This document shows, piece by piece, positions 17,629 to 26,381 of a stretch of 64,000 nt of DNA. Under the pieces are notes generated by a model that worked only from the letters and a program-made list of their open reading frames with translations, did not search any database and was not told the DNA's origin. Numbering within the stretch: the first letter of the stretch is position 1; each line of letters starts with the position of its first letter. The position numbers and the translations under genes are program-made. The stretch comes from Streptomyces sp. NBRC 110035 (GTDB lineage Bacteria; Actinomycetota; Actinomycetes; Streptomycetales; Streptomycetaceae): positions 29,599 through 93,598 of the forward strand of contig NZ_BBNN01000021.1 in the NCBI RefSeq assembly GCF_000829695.1, given 5' to 3'.

Positions 17629-17652
17629 TGTTATTGTTCAATCACTAACAAA
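17627..17652. promoter_or_regulatory. 26-bp near-palindromic operator over the NTF2-like gene start
   Basis: TTTGTTA (17627-17633) is repeated inverted as TAACAAA (17646-17652) around 12 bp; 10 of 13 symmetric pairs match over the full 26 bp. It overlaps the -10 box, the predicted transcription start and the first bases of the aaggag ribosome site. It is strikingly AT-rich for this genome. The likely ligand is the TetR-family protein encoded just downstream. Confidence 0.7.
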
Positions 17653-17661
17653 GGAGTATTC

Positions 17662-18129
17662 ATGAGCGCCAACCCGACCCGCGAGCTCACCCCCGCACAG
17701 CACGCCCTGGCAGAGCACCTTCGGCTGGTGTCGTCCGGCCGGATCGACGAGTGGATCGAGCTGTACGCCGCGGACGGCACGGTCGAGTTCCCCTTCGCCC
17801 CCGCCGGTGTGCCCACCCAGGTGCAGGGACGCGAGGCGCTGATCGCCCACATGCGCGGCTTCCCGCAGACCTTCGACGTGAAGTTCGTCGACGTGAAGTT
17901 CATCGAAACGGCCAACCCCCGGACCGCGGTCGCCGAATACCGCTCGGAGGGAATCGCCCTCAGCACCGGCAAGCCGTACGAGCAGACAGTCATCACGGTG
18001 ATCCGCCTCGACGAGGCGGGCCTGGTCGAGCAGTTCGTCGACTACTGGAATCCTCTCGTGGTCATCGAGGCCATGACCCCCGACGAGGCGGCCAGCGGCC
18101 AGGACGTGTCGTGGCCCTCGGAGCGTTGA
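17662..18129 (+). CDS. NTF2-like/SnoaL-like family protein
   Basis: A 155-aa protein of the alpha+beta barrel NTF2 fold, with start ATG 17662 set by aaggag at 17650-17655. AEHLRLVSSGRIDEWIELYA lies near residue 20, TVEFPFAPAGVPTQVQGREA near residue 40, an internal repeat FDVKFVDVKFIE near residue 75 and YEQTVITVIRLDEAGLVEQF near residue 115. Such proteins act as isomerases, cyclases or hydrolases, or only bind ligands; the reaction here cannot be named. Its promoter carries the AT-rich operator, and a TetR regulator gene follows 85 bp downstream, so ligand-induced expression is likely. It lies in the accessory island and may be a transferred cassette. Confidence 0.82.
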   Translation: MSANPTRELTPAQHALAEHLRLVSSGRIDEWIELYAADGTVEFPFAPAGVPTQVQGREALIAHMRGFPQTFDVKFVDVKFIETANPRTAVAEYRSEGIALSTGKPYEQTVITVIRLDEAGLVEQFVDYWNPLVVIEAMTPDEAASGQDVSWPSER

Positions 18130-18148
18130 TCCTGGTTCAGCGGGGTGG

Positions 18149-18167
18149 GACGGGTCACCCACCCGTC
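18149..18167 (+). terminator. Hairpin between the NTF2-like and TetR genes
   Basis: gacgggt (18149-18155) pairs with acccgtc (18161-18167) across a 5-nt loop, followed by ttg. Short; may be only partial termination, leaving the two genes partly co-transcribed. Confidence 0.45.
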
Positions 18168-18214
18168 TTGCCCCGTCGCACCCTGTCCCACTCCGCAGTG
18201 AGAGACTGGGCGAC

Positions 18215-18853
<639 letters not shown>

Positions 18854-18896
18854 CTTCCGCCGAAAAACAGGCGACTATGTAGGCGGCCGGCCAAGC

Positions 18897-18922
18897 CGTC
18901 CCACTTCCTTGGAACTGGGACG
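18897..18922 (+). terminator. Palindromic hairpin downstream of tetR
   Basis: cgtccca-c-ttcc pairs with ggaa-c-tgggacg over 26 nt with one mismatch and a 2-nt centre, 44 nt after the tetR stop. Probably a terminator without a T run. Confidence 0.5.
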
Positions 18923-19042
18923 CCGTCCGACGGTGTCGACGTCGATCGACACTGCCCAGGTCAGGACCGTCCCAGGAGTTGTGCCACAAGTGCGTCCCGG
19001 ATTTAGTACCAATGCCGTGTAGATAGGCGGCTGGGCTGCATG

Positions 19043-19265
19043 TCAAGGTCCTGGCGCGGTCAGGATGTCGATGCTGATGGTGGCCTTGTAGGTGGTCCGG
19101 TCGATTGTGCCTTTGGCGTTGTACTTGGAGATCGCGCGTTTGACGACGCGGGGCCGGGTGCGGATGCGTCGGTCGGGCATGAGGTCGGTCAGGACGCGGC
19201 GGCCGATGGTCCCGACGAGGTCGACGACCGTGTCGGCGGCATCGATCCGTGCTACATGGTGCATG
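19043..19265 (-). mobile_element. IS4-family transposase, C-terminal remnant
   Basis: The minus strand reads DTVVDLVGTIGRRVLTDLMP, RTRPRVVKRAISKYNAKG and TYKATISIDIL, then stops at 19043-19045. This is the usual C-terminal end of IS4-type transposases in Streptomyces (the VKRAISKYN motif). The catalytic DDE domain and N-terminus are missing, so it cannot transpose by itself. The sequence downstream to about 18930 may include the old IS end. It is joined at about 19270-19310 to an HsdS remnant on the other strand, marking a recombination or insertion scar. Confidence 0.7.
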
Positions 19266-19309
19266 CCATGCGGGTACTGACGCCGACGATCTTGAGTTTG
19301 GTCGAGGAG

Positions 19310-19476
19310 ACCGGCCATGGCACGGGGCGCCTGGACACGAACCGACTCAGCGCGCTGGACATCGGAGTCCCGCCGCTGTCCGAACAGCGCGACATCAGAT
19401 CGTCAAGCTCCGCACGATCCAGCAGGGCGTGGTCGAAGACCTGCTCAGTGGCCGGTCCCGAGCGAACCGGACCTGA
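19310..19476 (+). pseudogene. HsdS C-terminal remnant (type I R-M specificity subunit), frameshifted
   Basis: One plus-strand frame reads GHGTGRLDTNRL and LDIGVPPLSEQRDI, the conserved HsdS motif before the spacer helix. The next frame continues HQIVKLRTIQQGVVEDLLSG and RSR, the conserved C-terminal helix and tail. The long central helix between the two is deleted together with a frame change near 19395. With the chimeric ORF at 15917 this is a second piece of what was probably one hsdS gene, now separated by about 2.5 kb of inserted DNA. Confidence 0.72.
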
Positions 19477-19642
19477 GGCTTCCTATCAGCGCACCGAATG
19501 ACGCCCGGCCCGTGACGAACGCGGTCGCCGGGCGTTTGCTGTCCCGCACGGCGATCCCGTCCCGTGACGTGGCGATCTCGACGCACGCGTTTCCGGCCGC
19601 CTCGGAGTAGGAGGACTTGGTCCATCTCAGTTCGGGCAGCAT
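19445..19642 (-). CDS. DUF397 small protein (WhiJ/BldB-associated)
   Basis: A 65-aa protein with the DUF397 core: LRWTKSSYSEAAGNACVEIA, RDGIAVRDSKRP and FGALIGSLRSG. It starts 8 bp after the stop of the upstream HTH gene on the same strand, so the two are co-transcribed. DUF397 proteins are encoded beside Scr1/WhiJ-type HTH regulators in Streptomyces and are thought to modulate their partner; biochemical detail is limited. Its 3' end overlaps antisense the HsdS remnant. Confidence 0.88.
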   Translation of the reverse strand: MLPELRWTKSSYSEAAGNACVEIATSRDGIAVRDSKRPATAFVTGRASFGALIGSLRSGSLGTGH

Positions 19643-19650
19643 GGCACCTT

Positions 19651-20499
19651 CTAGAGTTCTCCGACGATTTCGAGGATCCGGTCCCTCGACTCCTTCGGAT
19701 TCAACGCCACCTGTTCGACCAAGTCCAGTCGCCGTCGGGAGTTGGCCAGTTGGGTGGGGCTGTCGAAGAACACCGCGCCGGTGGGGGAGTCCACCTCGAC
19801 GGTGTCGAGGTGGGAGTCGGAGGCCGACACGTACATCATGGTGTCCCCGGCCATCGGAAACCCCTCTGTGGCCAGCGGGATGACGAGCAGCGTTACGTTG
19901 GGGCGCTCGCTTTCGGCCAGAAGCCAGTTGAGCTGGGCTTTGGCTGTCTGGCGTCCGCCGATCCGGAACCGGAGCGCGGCTTCATGGATCAGTCCCGTGT
20001 AGGGGACGGCCCTTTCCTCGACCACACGGTGGCGTGACAGGCGGTGTGCTACGCGCAGTTCCACCTCCAGGCGTGGCAGTGCGGGAACGTACAAGTCGAA
20101 CAGCGCACGCGCGTGCTCCTCGGTCTGAAACACGCCAGGGATGTGCGCCATCTGGAGTGTGCGCAGGCTGGAGGCATGGTGCTCCAGTTCGGACACGTCG
20201 AGAAAGTCTGGCGGGATCTTGCCGCGGTACTCGTCCCACCAGCCACGTGTACGCCCGCCGGTCATGGCGGCGAGGGCGTCGACGAGACTGGAGTTGTCGC
20301 ATTCGTAGATGCTGGCCAGGCGGCGGAGTCGAGGCTCGCTGATGCCGAATCGCCCTGCCTCCACGTTGGAGATGGTGGTCCGGTCTGTACCAAGCAGTTC
20401 GGCCGCTCGCGGGGCGGACATTCCTGCGGCCTCGCGTAGCCGGCGCAGTTCTCGACCGAACCGGCGCTGCCGGACGGACGGCGTCGGTCGTGGTGCCAT
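19651..20499 (-). CDS. Helix-turn-helix regulator, Scr1/WhiJ type (XRE HTH + DUF5753)
   Basis: A 282-aa protein. The XRE-type HTH spans residues 10-70: RRFGRELRRLREAAGMSAPR, LLGTDRTTISNVEAGRFGIS and RLRRLASIYEC. The DUF5753 domain follows from about residue 95: HASSLRTLQMAHIPGVFQTE, ALPRLEVELRVAHRLSRH, LIHEAALRF and FPMAGDTMMYVSASDSHLDT. It is co-transcribed with DUF397 and divergent from an anti-sigma-like ATPase, the standard WhiJ-type developmental regulatory trio. A broken paralogue lies at 16830-17046. Streptomyces carries many such clusters; the specific target is unknown. Confidence 0.9.
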   Translation of the reverse strand: MAPRPTPSVRQRRFGRELRRLREAAGMSAPRAAELLGTDRTTISNVEAGRFGISEPRLRRLASIYECDNSSLVDALAAMTGGRTRGWWDEYRGKIPPDFLDVSELEHHASSLRTLQMAHIPGVFQTEEHARALFDLYVPALPRLEVELRVAHRLSRHRVVEERAVPYTGLIHEAALRFRIGGRQTAKAQLNWLLAESERPNVTLLVIPLATEGFPMAGDTMMYVSASDSHLDTVEVDSPTGAVFFDSPTQLANSRRRLDLVEQVALNPKESRDRILEIVGEL

Positions 20500-20769
20500 C
20501 TGGCCTCCCTGAGTTCGCGGTCAGTGTGCCGACGGAGGTGTAGCCCGTCTATCGATTCCAGCAATTCAACTCGTTGGAGTGGTAATGGTCTCACCCGTTG
20601 TACTTTCGGCGCCACTCTTGGTGAACTGCTATCAGCTGAGCCGCCGCTCAGCGGAAGCGCACCGGCCCCCTGTCCTCCGGAAGGCAGGACCCCGGCATTG
20701 CCACCGCCGTACGGCAGTTCGCGACCGGCGCCCCAAAGAACCCGTTCCGCACCACGGAGGCAGACCCTC
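20500..20769. promoter_or_regulatory. Divergent promoter region of the WhiJ-like cluster
   Basis: 270 bp between the HTH gene (minus) and the ATPase gene (plus), with lower GC than its flanks. It has cagtgtgccga at 20522-20532, an 11-mer also present upstream of the broken HTH copy (17074-17084), and an inverted repeat gctgag/ctcagc at 20634-20651. Individual -35/-10 boxes are not clear. Confidence 0.5.
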
Positions 20770-21327
20770 GTGAGCAGCAACGAACAGAGCACTGAACCGA
20801 GCAACGAATTGACCCGCCCCGTCAGTTACGGCGTCAACCACGACGTCGGCTACGGCGACCACCCCGCCCCGATCCCGTTCACCGCCCCCTGGGTGTACGA
20901 GATCCACTTCCCCTGCGACCCACGCGGCCCCCGGATCGTCCGGGGCACCCTCCGTGCCGTGCTCCACGCGCACGGGATCGGTGAACTCGCCGACCGGGCC
21001 GAGCTGTTGACCTGCGAGCTCGCCACCAACTCGGTGCGGCACACCAAGGGCCCGGTCATCGTCCGGATGCAGTGGCTGTGCCCCGCGCTGCGCGTGAGCG
21101 TGTGGGACGCGAGTCCGGATCTGCCTCCGTTCGCGCCGGGCGCGGCGATGCCCGATCCCGCCGCTCCCTCCGGACGCGGGCTGCCGATCATCGAGAGTCT
21201 CGCCGACCGGTGGGGCGGCTGCGGGTCCGTCGACGGGCCGAACGGCGGGCCGGGCGGCAAGACCATCTGGTTCGAACTCGCCCTCGGGGATGATTTCCGG
21301 CCACCCTCACCCGTGCTCGCGGCCTGA
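20770..21327 (+). CDS. Anti-sigma-factor-like ATP-binding protein (HATPase_c_2)
   Basis: A 185-aa protein starting at GTG 20770 with ggagg at 20755-20759; an earlier in-frame start has no ribosome site. The Bergerat-fold N box is ELLTCELATNSVRHTKGPV near residue 85; the G1 box WDASPDLPPFAP lies near residue 115 and the G2-like segment SGRGLPIIESLADRWGG near residue 135. The fold is that of SpoIIAB/RsbW anti-sigma kinases. It is the third member of the WhiJ-like cluster, transcribed away from the HTH gene. Whether it binds a sigma factor is not shown. Confidence 0.85.
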   Translation: MSSNEQSTEPSNELTRPVSYGVNHDVGYGDHPAPIPFTAPWVYEIHFPCDPRGPRIVRGTLRAVLHAHGIGELADRAELLTCELATNSVRHTKGPVIVRMQWLCPALRVSVWDASPDLPPFAPGAAMPDPAAPSGRGLPIIESLADRWGGCGSVDGPNGGPGGKTIWFELALGDDFRPPSPVLAA

Positions 21328-21433
21328 TCCGCGCGCACCCCGCGCCACGCCTCCCGGCCGCCGATAGAGTTTCGATCTCCTGTCCTGTACCGGAGGGCGG
21401 GGAGCGGGGCCGGTGGCCGGGGAGGGCAGGCGC

Positions 21434-24400
21434 GTGGGGGAGCAGCCGGAGTACGTCAGGACCGAGCGGCCGCTGACCGAGCAGCTGACGGAGATGGGCT
21501 GGACCCATCTCCGGGGCGGACCGACCGCCGGACCCGCCACCGCGCCGGGCGCCTCGGACCGTACGAGCTTCGAGGCCGTCGTGTACGCGGACCGGTTCAG
21601 GGCCGCCGTGGCCAGGATCAACCCGAGGCCGTCGGACGGGAAACCCTGGCTGAGTGACGCGCAGCTCGACCACCTCCTCGCCCTGGTCCGGGGCACCGCG
21701 CCGGGGCAGGGCCCGAAGGAACGCGGTGTGGCCGGGAACCTGGAGGTGACCGACCTCCTGCGCAAGGGCCGCAACGCCCGCACCCTGCCGGGCTGGACGA
21801 AGGGCGACCCCGAACACGTACGGCTCGTCGACTGGGACGGCGAGTTCGGGGAGCGGCCGGACACGCCCGGCGGCGGCAACGACCTGCTCGTCGTCTCCCA
21901 GTTCCGGGTCGAGCGCAAGGACGCCGCTCCCGTCACGCCCGACCTCGTGCTGTTCGTCAACGGGCTGCCGTGGGTGGTGATCGAGTGCAAGGCGCCCGTG
22001 GTGTCCGGCCCTCGGGGAGACGTGCGGGCCGCCCTGGACGACGCCGTCGACCAGGTCCTTCGGTACGCGGGCGTCAACTCCCCGGCCGCAGTGCCCGAGT
22101 TCGTCCGCTTCGCGCAGGTCCTGGTCGGCACCGACCGCGACCACGCCGAGACCGGCACGGTCACCGCCGAACCCCGGCACTTCGCCCCCTGGCGCACGGT
22201 CGCGCCCGTGAGCGAGGACCGCGTGCGCGAGGAGGTGCGCAAGTCCGCGTCGGCAGCCCTCACCGACCAGGAGATCCTGGTCGCCGGGATGCTGCGCCCT
22301 GCCCATCTCCTCGATCTGGTACGGGACTTCACCACCCGGCTCGGCAGCGGTCACCGCACGGTCAAACTGGTCGGCCGCCACCAGCAGTTCAAGGCGGTGA
22401 AGGCGCTCACGCGGAAACTGGAGGAGCGGGACCGGAAGGCGGCGGCCGGCGTCGCCGTCAGCCACCGGGGCGGTGTCGTCTGGCACACCCAGGGCTCCGG
22501 CAAGAGCCTGACCATGGCGTTCCTGGTCCGGCACCTGCGCAGCCGTCCCGCTCTGAAGTCGCACAAGGTGGTCGTGGTCACCGACCGCCTCGACCTGGAG
22601 AAGCAGATCCGGACGAGCCTCGCCGCCACCGAGGAGAAGGTGCACCGGGCGCCGAGCGTCAAGCGGGCCAGGAAGTACCTGGAGGTGGACGTCGGGGACG
22701 TCGTCCTCGTCACCCTGCAGAAGGCGCAGCGCGACGACACGGCGTACGACGGCCGGGAGGAGTCACTGCCCGACGCCGTTCCCGACGACGATGACGAGGA
22801 CGGTGGCGAGGACGCGGGACACGTACAGAACCGGGTGGCCAACCCCCACCACCACGTCGTCGTCCTGATCGACGAGGCCCACCGGGGCAACGACAAGTGG
22901 CAGCACGCCCGCTGGCGGGCCATGCTGCCGCGCGCCGCCTTCGTCGGCTTCACCGGCACCCCGGTGATCAGCAGCAACCGCAGACGCAGCGAGGAGATCT
23001 TCGGCCCGTACGCCGACACGTACACCCTGCGCGACGCCGAGCTCGACCGGTCCGTCGTGCCCGTCCGCTACGAGGCGTACGCCGTACCGCTCGATGTCGT
23101 CGAACAGGCCGCCCTCGACGCCCGGTTCGACGAGAAGGTGCCGTCCGATCCGGAGCTGCGGGCGAAGGTGCTGCGTACGTTCGGCCGCCGCAAGGAGATC
23201 CTGGAAGCCCCTTCGGTGATCGAGGCCAAGGCCGAGCACATGCTCGGCCACTGGGCCCGCACCGCGCTGCCCGACCGCTTCGGGGCGCAGATCGCCACCG
23301 TCTCCCGGCTGGCCGCCGTCCGCTACCGCAGCGCGCTGCTCGCCGCCCGCGACCGGCTGGTCGCCCGCCTGGACGCGCTCGACCCGGCCCTGATCGCCGA
23401 CCCCATGGCCGCGCTCGAAGCCGACGACGAGGAGCGGGCGCTCCTCGTGCTCCTGCCGGACCGCGAGGTACTGAGAACGCTCGACGCGGCCGTCGTCATC
23501 TCCCCGGCGGGCCAGGGCGGCAGCGATCCGCAGGCGTGGCGGCCGTGGATCACCAAGAGCCACCAGGACGCGCACATCGCACGCTTCAAGAAAGGGCTGC
23601 CGCCGCGCGACATCACGGCCGACCCGGCATGGAACGTCAGGACGCACGGGTCGCAGCCGTCCGGCGTCGGCACCCCGGCGAGCGGTGGCCAGGTGTGGAA
23701 CGTCGATCTCGACCTGCCCGCGGACAGCGGACCGCCCGCGCCGCCGGACACGGAGGGCGGCGCGCAGCCGGAGACCATGGCCTTCCTGGTGGTCCAGTCG
23801 ATGCTGCTCACCGGCTTCGACGCGCCCGTCGAGCAGGTCCTCTACCTGGACTGCAAGCTGTCCGGCGCGGGACTGCTGCAGGCCGTGGCCCGCACCAACC
23901 GGCCCTACCCGGCCAAGACGTGGGGCCAGGTCGTCGACTACGTCGGCATCGGTCCCGAACTGGCCCGCTCGCTCGCCTCCTACGACCAGGAGCACCTGCG
24001 GCACGTCCTCGGCTACCGGAACGTCTCCGTGGACCACCTCCAGCCGGACTACGAGGGACCGCAGCCCGACGGCCGCGGCCCCGACCGGGACGGACTGCTG
24101 CTGCGGTCCGACGCCGCCGCCAGGGCCCTCCTGGAAGACCTCGGGGCCAAGGTCACCCGCTTCCTGGCCCGGCAGAACGTCACCGACCCCGGCGACGCGT
24201 CGCAGTGGGAGGACTTCCTCGGCCAACGCCTCGGCGATCCGTTGCTGCGGGGGGAGTTCGACGAACGCGTCCGCGACTTCCTGACCGCGCTCAACGCGGT
24301 CCTGCCGGACCCGGAGGCCCTGAGGTACCGGGAGCTGGCCGGCCAGCTCGGCACACTCCAGTACATGGCCAGACGCCGCTACCTCGACGGCCGCGAACGG

Positions 24401-25090
24401 TTCAGCCCGCGCCGCTACGGGGCCAAGGTGCGCCGGCTCATCTCGCAGCACCTCGAGACCACCGGGATCCGGCAGCGGATCCCACCCGTCGAACTCACCG
24501 ACCCGGAGTTCATGGAACGGGTCGACGCGAACGCCGACCCCCGGGCGCGGTGCTCGTACATGACGGGCTCGCTGAAGCTGCGCATCACCGCGAGGATCGG
24601 CGGCGACCGGGCGGGCTACCAGCGGTTCAGTCTCCGGCTCGAGGAGATCGTCGCGCGGATGCGGGACGACTTCGAGCAGGCCGCGGCCGACCTGGCGCGT
24701 CTGGTCGGGGACGTGGCCGCGGCGGAGCGGGAGCCGGAGAACGACGACGGCCTCGACTCCCGGACCGAACGGCTGGTCCTCGGACTGCTCCGGCAGCACG
24801 CCGAAGACGCCGTACGGGAACCGTGGCCGCCGGGCACCGATCTGATCCGGGCGGCCCGCGGCCTCACCCTGGAGATGTCGGTGCTCGTCCGGCGGCCACA
24901 GGTACACACGCAGATCGCCGCCCGCAACCGCATGCGCAACGAACTCCGCGAGCACCTGGAGACCTGGCTCGCCATGGACTGGGACGACATCGGCGACCTC
25001 GCGAGCCATCTGACGGAGCTGGCCGTGGAGAGGCACGAGTGCTTCCTCGGATACCGGCCGCGCGACGAGGCGGACGGCGGGGACACCTGA
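21434..25090 (+). CDS. hsdR: Type I restriction endonuclease subunit R (HsdR), apparently full length
   Basis: A protein of about 1218 aa from GTG 21434 (ggaggg at 21421-21426); GTG 21413 is an alternative. The N-terminal PD-(D/E)xK nuclease has PDLVLFVNGLPWVVIECKAP near residues 168-187. SF2 translocase motifs are GSGKS near residue 353, VVTDRLDLEKQI, DEAH near residue 480, GFTGTPV, MLLTGFDAPVEQVLYLD and QAVARTNRPYP. An acidic loop (PDDDDEDGGEDAG) lies between motif Ia and DEAH. HsdR needs an HsdM2S1 core to cut DNA; only broken hsdM/hsdS pieces exist in this window, so it may be an orphan or serve a complex encoded elsewhere. It is followed by a YgjP-like gene. Confidence 0.93.
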   Translation: MGEQPEYVRTERPLTEQLTEMGWTHLRGGPTAGPATAPGASDRTSFEAVVYADRFRAAVARINPRPSDGKPWLSDAQLDHLLALVRGTAPGQGPKERGVAGNLEVTDLLRKGRNARTLPGWTKGDPEHVRLVDWDGEFGERPDTPGGGNDLLVVSQFRVERKDAAPVTPDLVLFVNGLPWVVIECKAPVVSGPRGDVRAALDDAVDQVLRYAGVNSPAAVPEFVRFAQVLVGTDRDHAETGTVTAEPRHFAPWRTVAPVSEDRVREEVRKSASAALTDQEILVAGMLRPAHLLDLVRDFTTRLGSGHRTVKLVGRHQQFKAVKALTRKLEERDRKAAAGVAVSHRGGVVWHTQGSGKSLTMAFLVRHLRSRPALKSHKVVVVTDRLDLEKQIRTSLAATEEKVHRAPSVKRARKYLEVDVGDVVLVTLQKAQRDDTAYDGREESLPDAVPDDDDEDGGEDAGHVQNRVANPHHHVVVLIDEAHRGNDKWQHARWRAMLPRAAFVGFTGTPVISSNRRRSEEIFGPYADTYTLRDAELDRSVVPVRYEAYAVPLDVVEQAALDARFDEKVPSDPELRAKVLRTFGRRKEILEAPSVIEAKAEHMLGHWARTALPDRFGAQIATVSRLAAVRYRSALLAARDRLVARLDALDPALIADPMAALEADDEERALLVLLPDREVLRTLDAAVVISPAGQGGSDPQAWRPWITKSHQDAHIARFKKGLPPRDITADPAWNVRTHGSQPSGVGTPASGGQVWNVDLDLPADSGPPAPPDTEGGAQPETMAFLVVQSMLLTGFDAPVEQVLYLDCKLSGAGLLQAVARTNRPYPAKTWGQVVDYVGIGPELARSLASYDQEHLRHVLGYRNVSVDHLQPDYEGPQPDGRGPDRDGLLLRSDAAARALLEDLGAKVTRFLARQNVTDPGDASQWEDFLGQRLGDPLLRGEFDERVRDFLTALNAVLPDPEALRYRELAGQLGTLQYMARRRYLDGRERFSPRRYGAKVRRLISQHLETTGIRQRIPPVELTDPEFMERVDANADPRARCSYMTGSLKLRITARIGGDRAGYQRFSLRLEEIVARMRDDFEQAAADLARLVGDVAAAEREPENDDGLDSRTERLVLGLLRQHAEDAVREPWPPGTDLIRAARGLTLEMSVLVRRPQVHTQIAARNRMRNELREHLETWLAMDWDDIGDLASHLTELAVERHECFLGYRPRDEADGGDT

Positions 25091-25152
25091 CCCGGTGACC
25101 GCCGCCGGCCGCCGGGCGGGGTGAGGCCGTTGCCGGATGGTAGGAAGAGCGG

Positions 25153-25914
25153 GTGAGCACCGTCGTCGAACAGGCCATCGCCGATCTCCCCGTGCCCGGG
25201 GGGTGGCGGTGGGATGTCGTCGTGCGGCCACGGCGACGCACCCTCGGCATCGAGATCGCCGAGGACGGCCGGGTGCTCTTCGCGATTCCCGCAGACGCGG
25301 ATCCCCAGGAGATCGCCGACGCGGTGCGTGGCCGCATGCCGCGCCTGGCCGCCGAGGTCCGCCGCCGTCAGGACCTGTGGGCGGCCGAACCGGTCAGGGA
25401 CCTGATCGGCGGCGAGGGCTTCGCCTACCTGGGCCGCCGGTACCGGCTCAAGCTCACTCCCGACGGCGCCGGCCGTCACGTACGACTGCGACAGGGATGG
25501 CTGGAGCTGCCCCGATCGCGGTCGGCCGCCGCCGATGCCGGGCCCCTTGTGGAGTGGTACGGCAGCCGCGGGGAGCGCTGGCTCGCTGCCCGGCTGCCGC
25601 CGCTGGCCTCACTGGCCGGAGTGCGTGATCCGGCCGGCATCGAGGTGCGGGACCTCGGCCGTCGCTGGGGTGCCTGCTCCACCGAGGGCGCGATCACCGT
25701 GCACTGGGCTGTGATACAGCTACCGGTCGCCCTGGTGGACCTCGTCCTGATCCATGAGCTCTGCCACCTCAAGCACCCCGGCCACGGAGCGGCTTTCCGA
25801 GGGGCCGTCCGGCTCGCGCTGCCCGACGCCGACGTGCGCGAACGGCGGTTCGCGCAGGAGGAGCCGCGACTGTGGCGCGGAGCGGTCTCGGCCACGTCCC
25901 GCGGTTTGGTGTAG
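25153..25914 (+). CDS. YgjP-like metallopeptidase (DUF45/M48-like)
   Basis: A 253-aa protein starting at GTG 25153 with ggaaga upstream. The N-terminal half has VVRPRRRTLGIEIAEDGRVL near residue 25 and FAYLGRRYRLKL. The C-terminal zinc-binding part has LGRRWGACSTEGAITVHWAV, then LVLIHELCHLKHPGHGAAF, where HELCH plus the later His form a gluzincin/SprT-like site. Genes of this family are frequently found next to type I R-M operons; their role there is unresolved. It lies 62 bp after hsdR on the same strand, most likely in the same transcript. Confidence 0.85.
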   Translation: MSTVVEQAIADLPVPGGWRWDVVVRPRRRTLGIEIAEDGRVLFAIPADADPQEIADAVRGRMPRLAAEVRRRQDLWAAEPVRDLIGGEGFAYLGRRYRLKLTPDGAGRHVRLRQGWLELPRSRSAAADAGPLVEWYGSRGERWLAARLPPLASLAGVRDPAGIEVRDLGRRWGACSTEGAITVHWAVIQLPVALVDLVLIHELCHLKHPGHGAAFRGAVRLALPDADVRERRFAQEEPRLWRGAVSATSRGLV

Positions 25915-26381
25915 CCGATCTTGTATCTCCCGCCCCTCGGACACCGGCGCACCGGCCATCGGTGGCAGCGCCTCCCAGCGGAACGTGATCCGCTGCACCA
26001 CTCCACGGGACACCATCGGCGCGGACTGCCGGAACCCGCTGGAGGCCAGCCCGGAGGCCGCCGCGCAGTGGAAGCAGGAAGGGGCCTTCCACCGCTTCGG
26101 GCCGAGCTTCCGCACCCACCGCTGATCCCGCGACCTTTCGTCTTCCCAGGTGCCGTGGAGCCCCGTGAGCGCGTCCGCGCCGTGGGGCTCCACGCCGCGG
26201 CACCCGTCTCGACGAGCACAACCCGTGGGTCCGGCGCCGCACCGCGGGAGCGGACCGGAGCCCTGCCGGACGCCGACGAGTGCGAGCGCCGTCTCGCTGA
26301 GCAGGGACCGGGCCTGCGGAGGGGCGCGGTGCGATGACCTGACGGCAGGCCGTCACGGCGCGGGCCCGTGCCTCCGGGGCC
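25915..26381. pseudogene. Island edge with a possible unidentified gene fragment
   Basis: About 470 bp. A plus-strand frame from about 25965 to the stop at 26123-26125 reads IGGSASQRNVIRC, CRNPLEASPEAAAQWKQEGA and FHRFGPSFRTHR with a natural-looking composition but no start. I do not recognise the family. The remainder to 26381 shows nothing convincing. This marks the junction back to housekeeping genes. Confidence 0.3.

Noticed and set aside
19040..19309. Plus-strand N-terminal part of an HsdS protein before 19310
   Set aside because: The minus strand clearly encodes the IS4 transposase end here; the plus-strand reading is a shadow.
22763..25231. 822-aa minus-strand frame within hsdR
   Set aside because: Antisense to the motif-bearing hsdR; composition is that of a reverse shadow frame.
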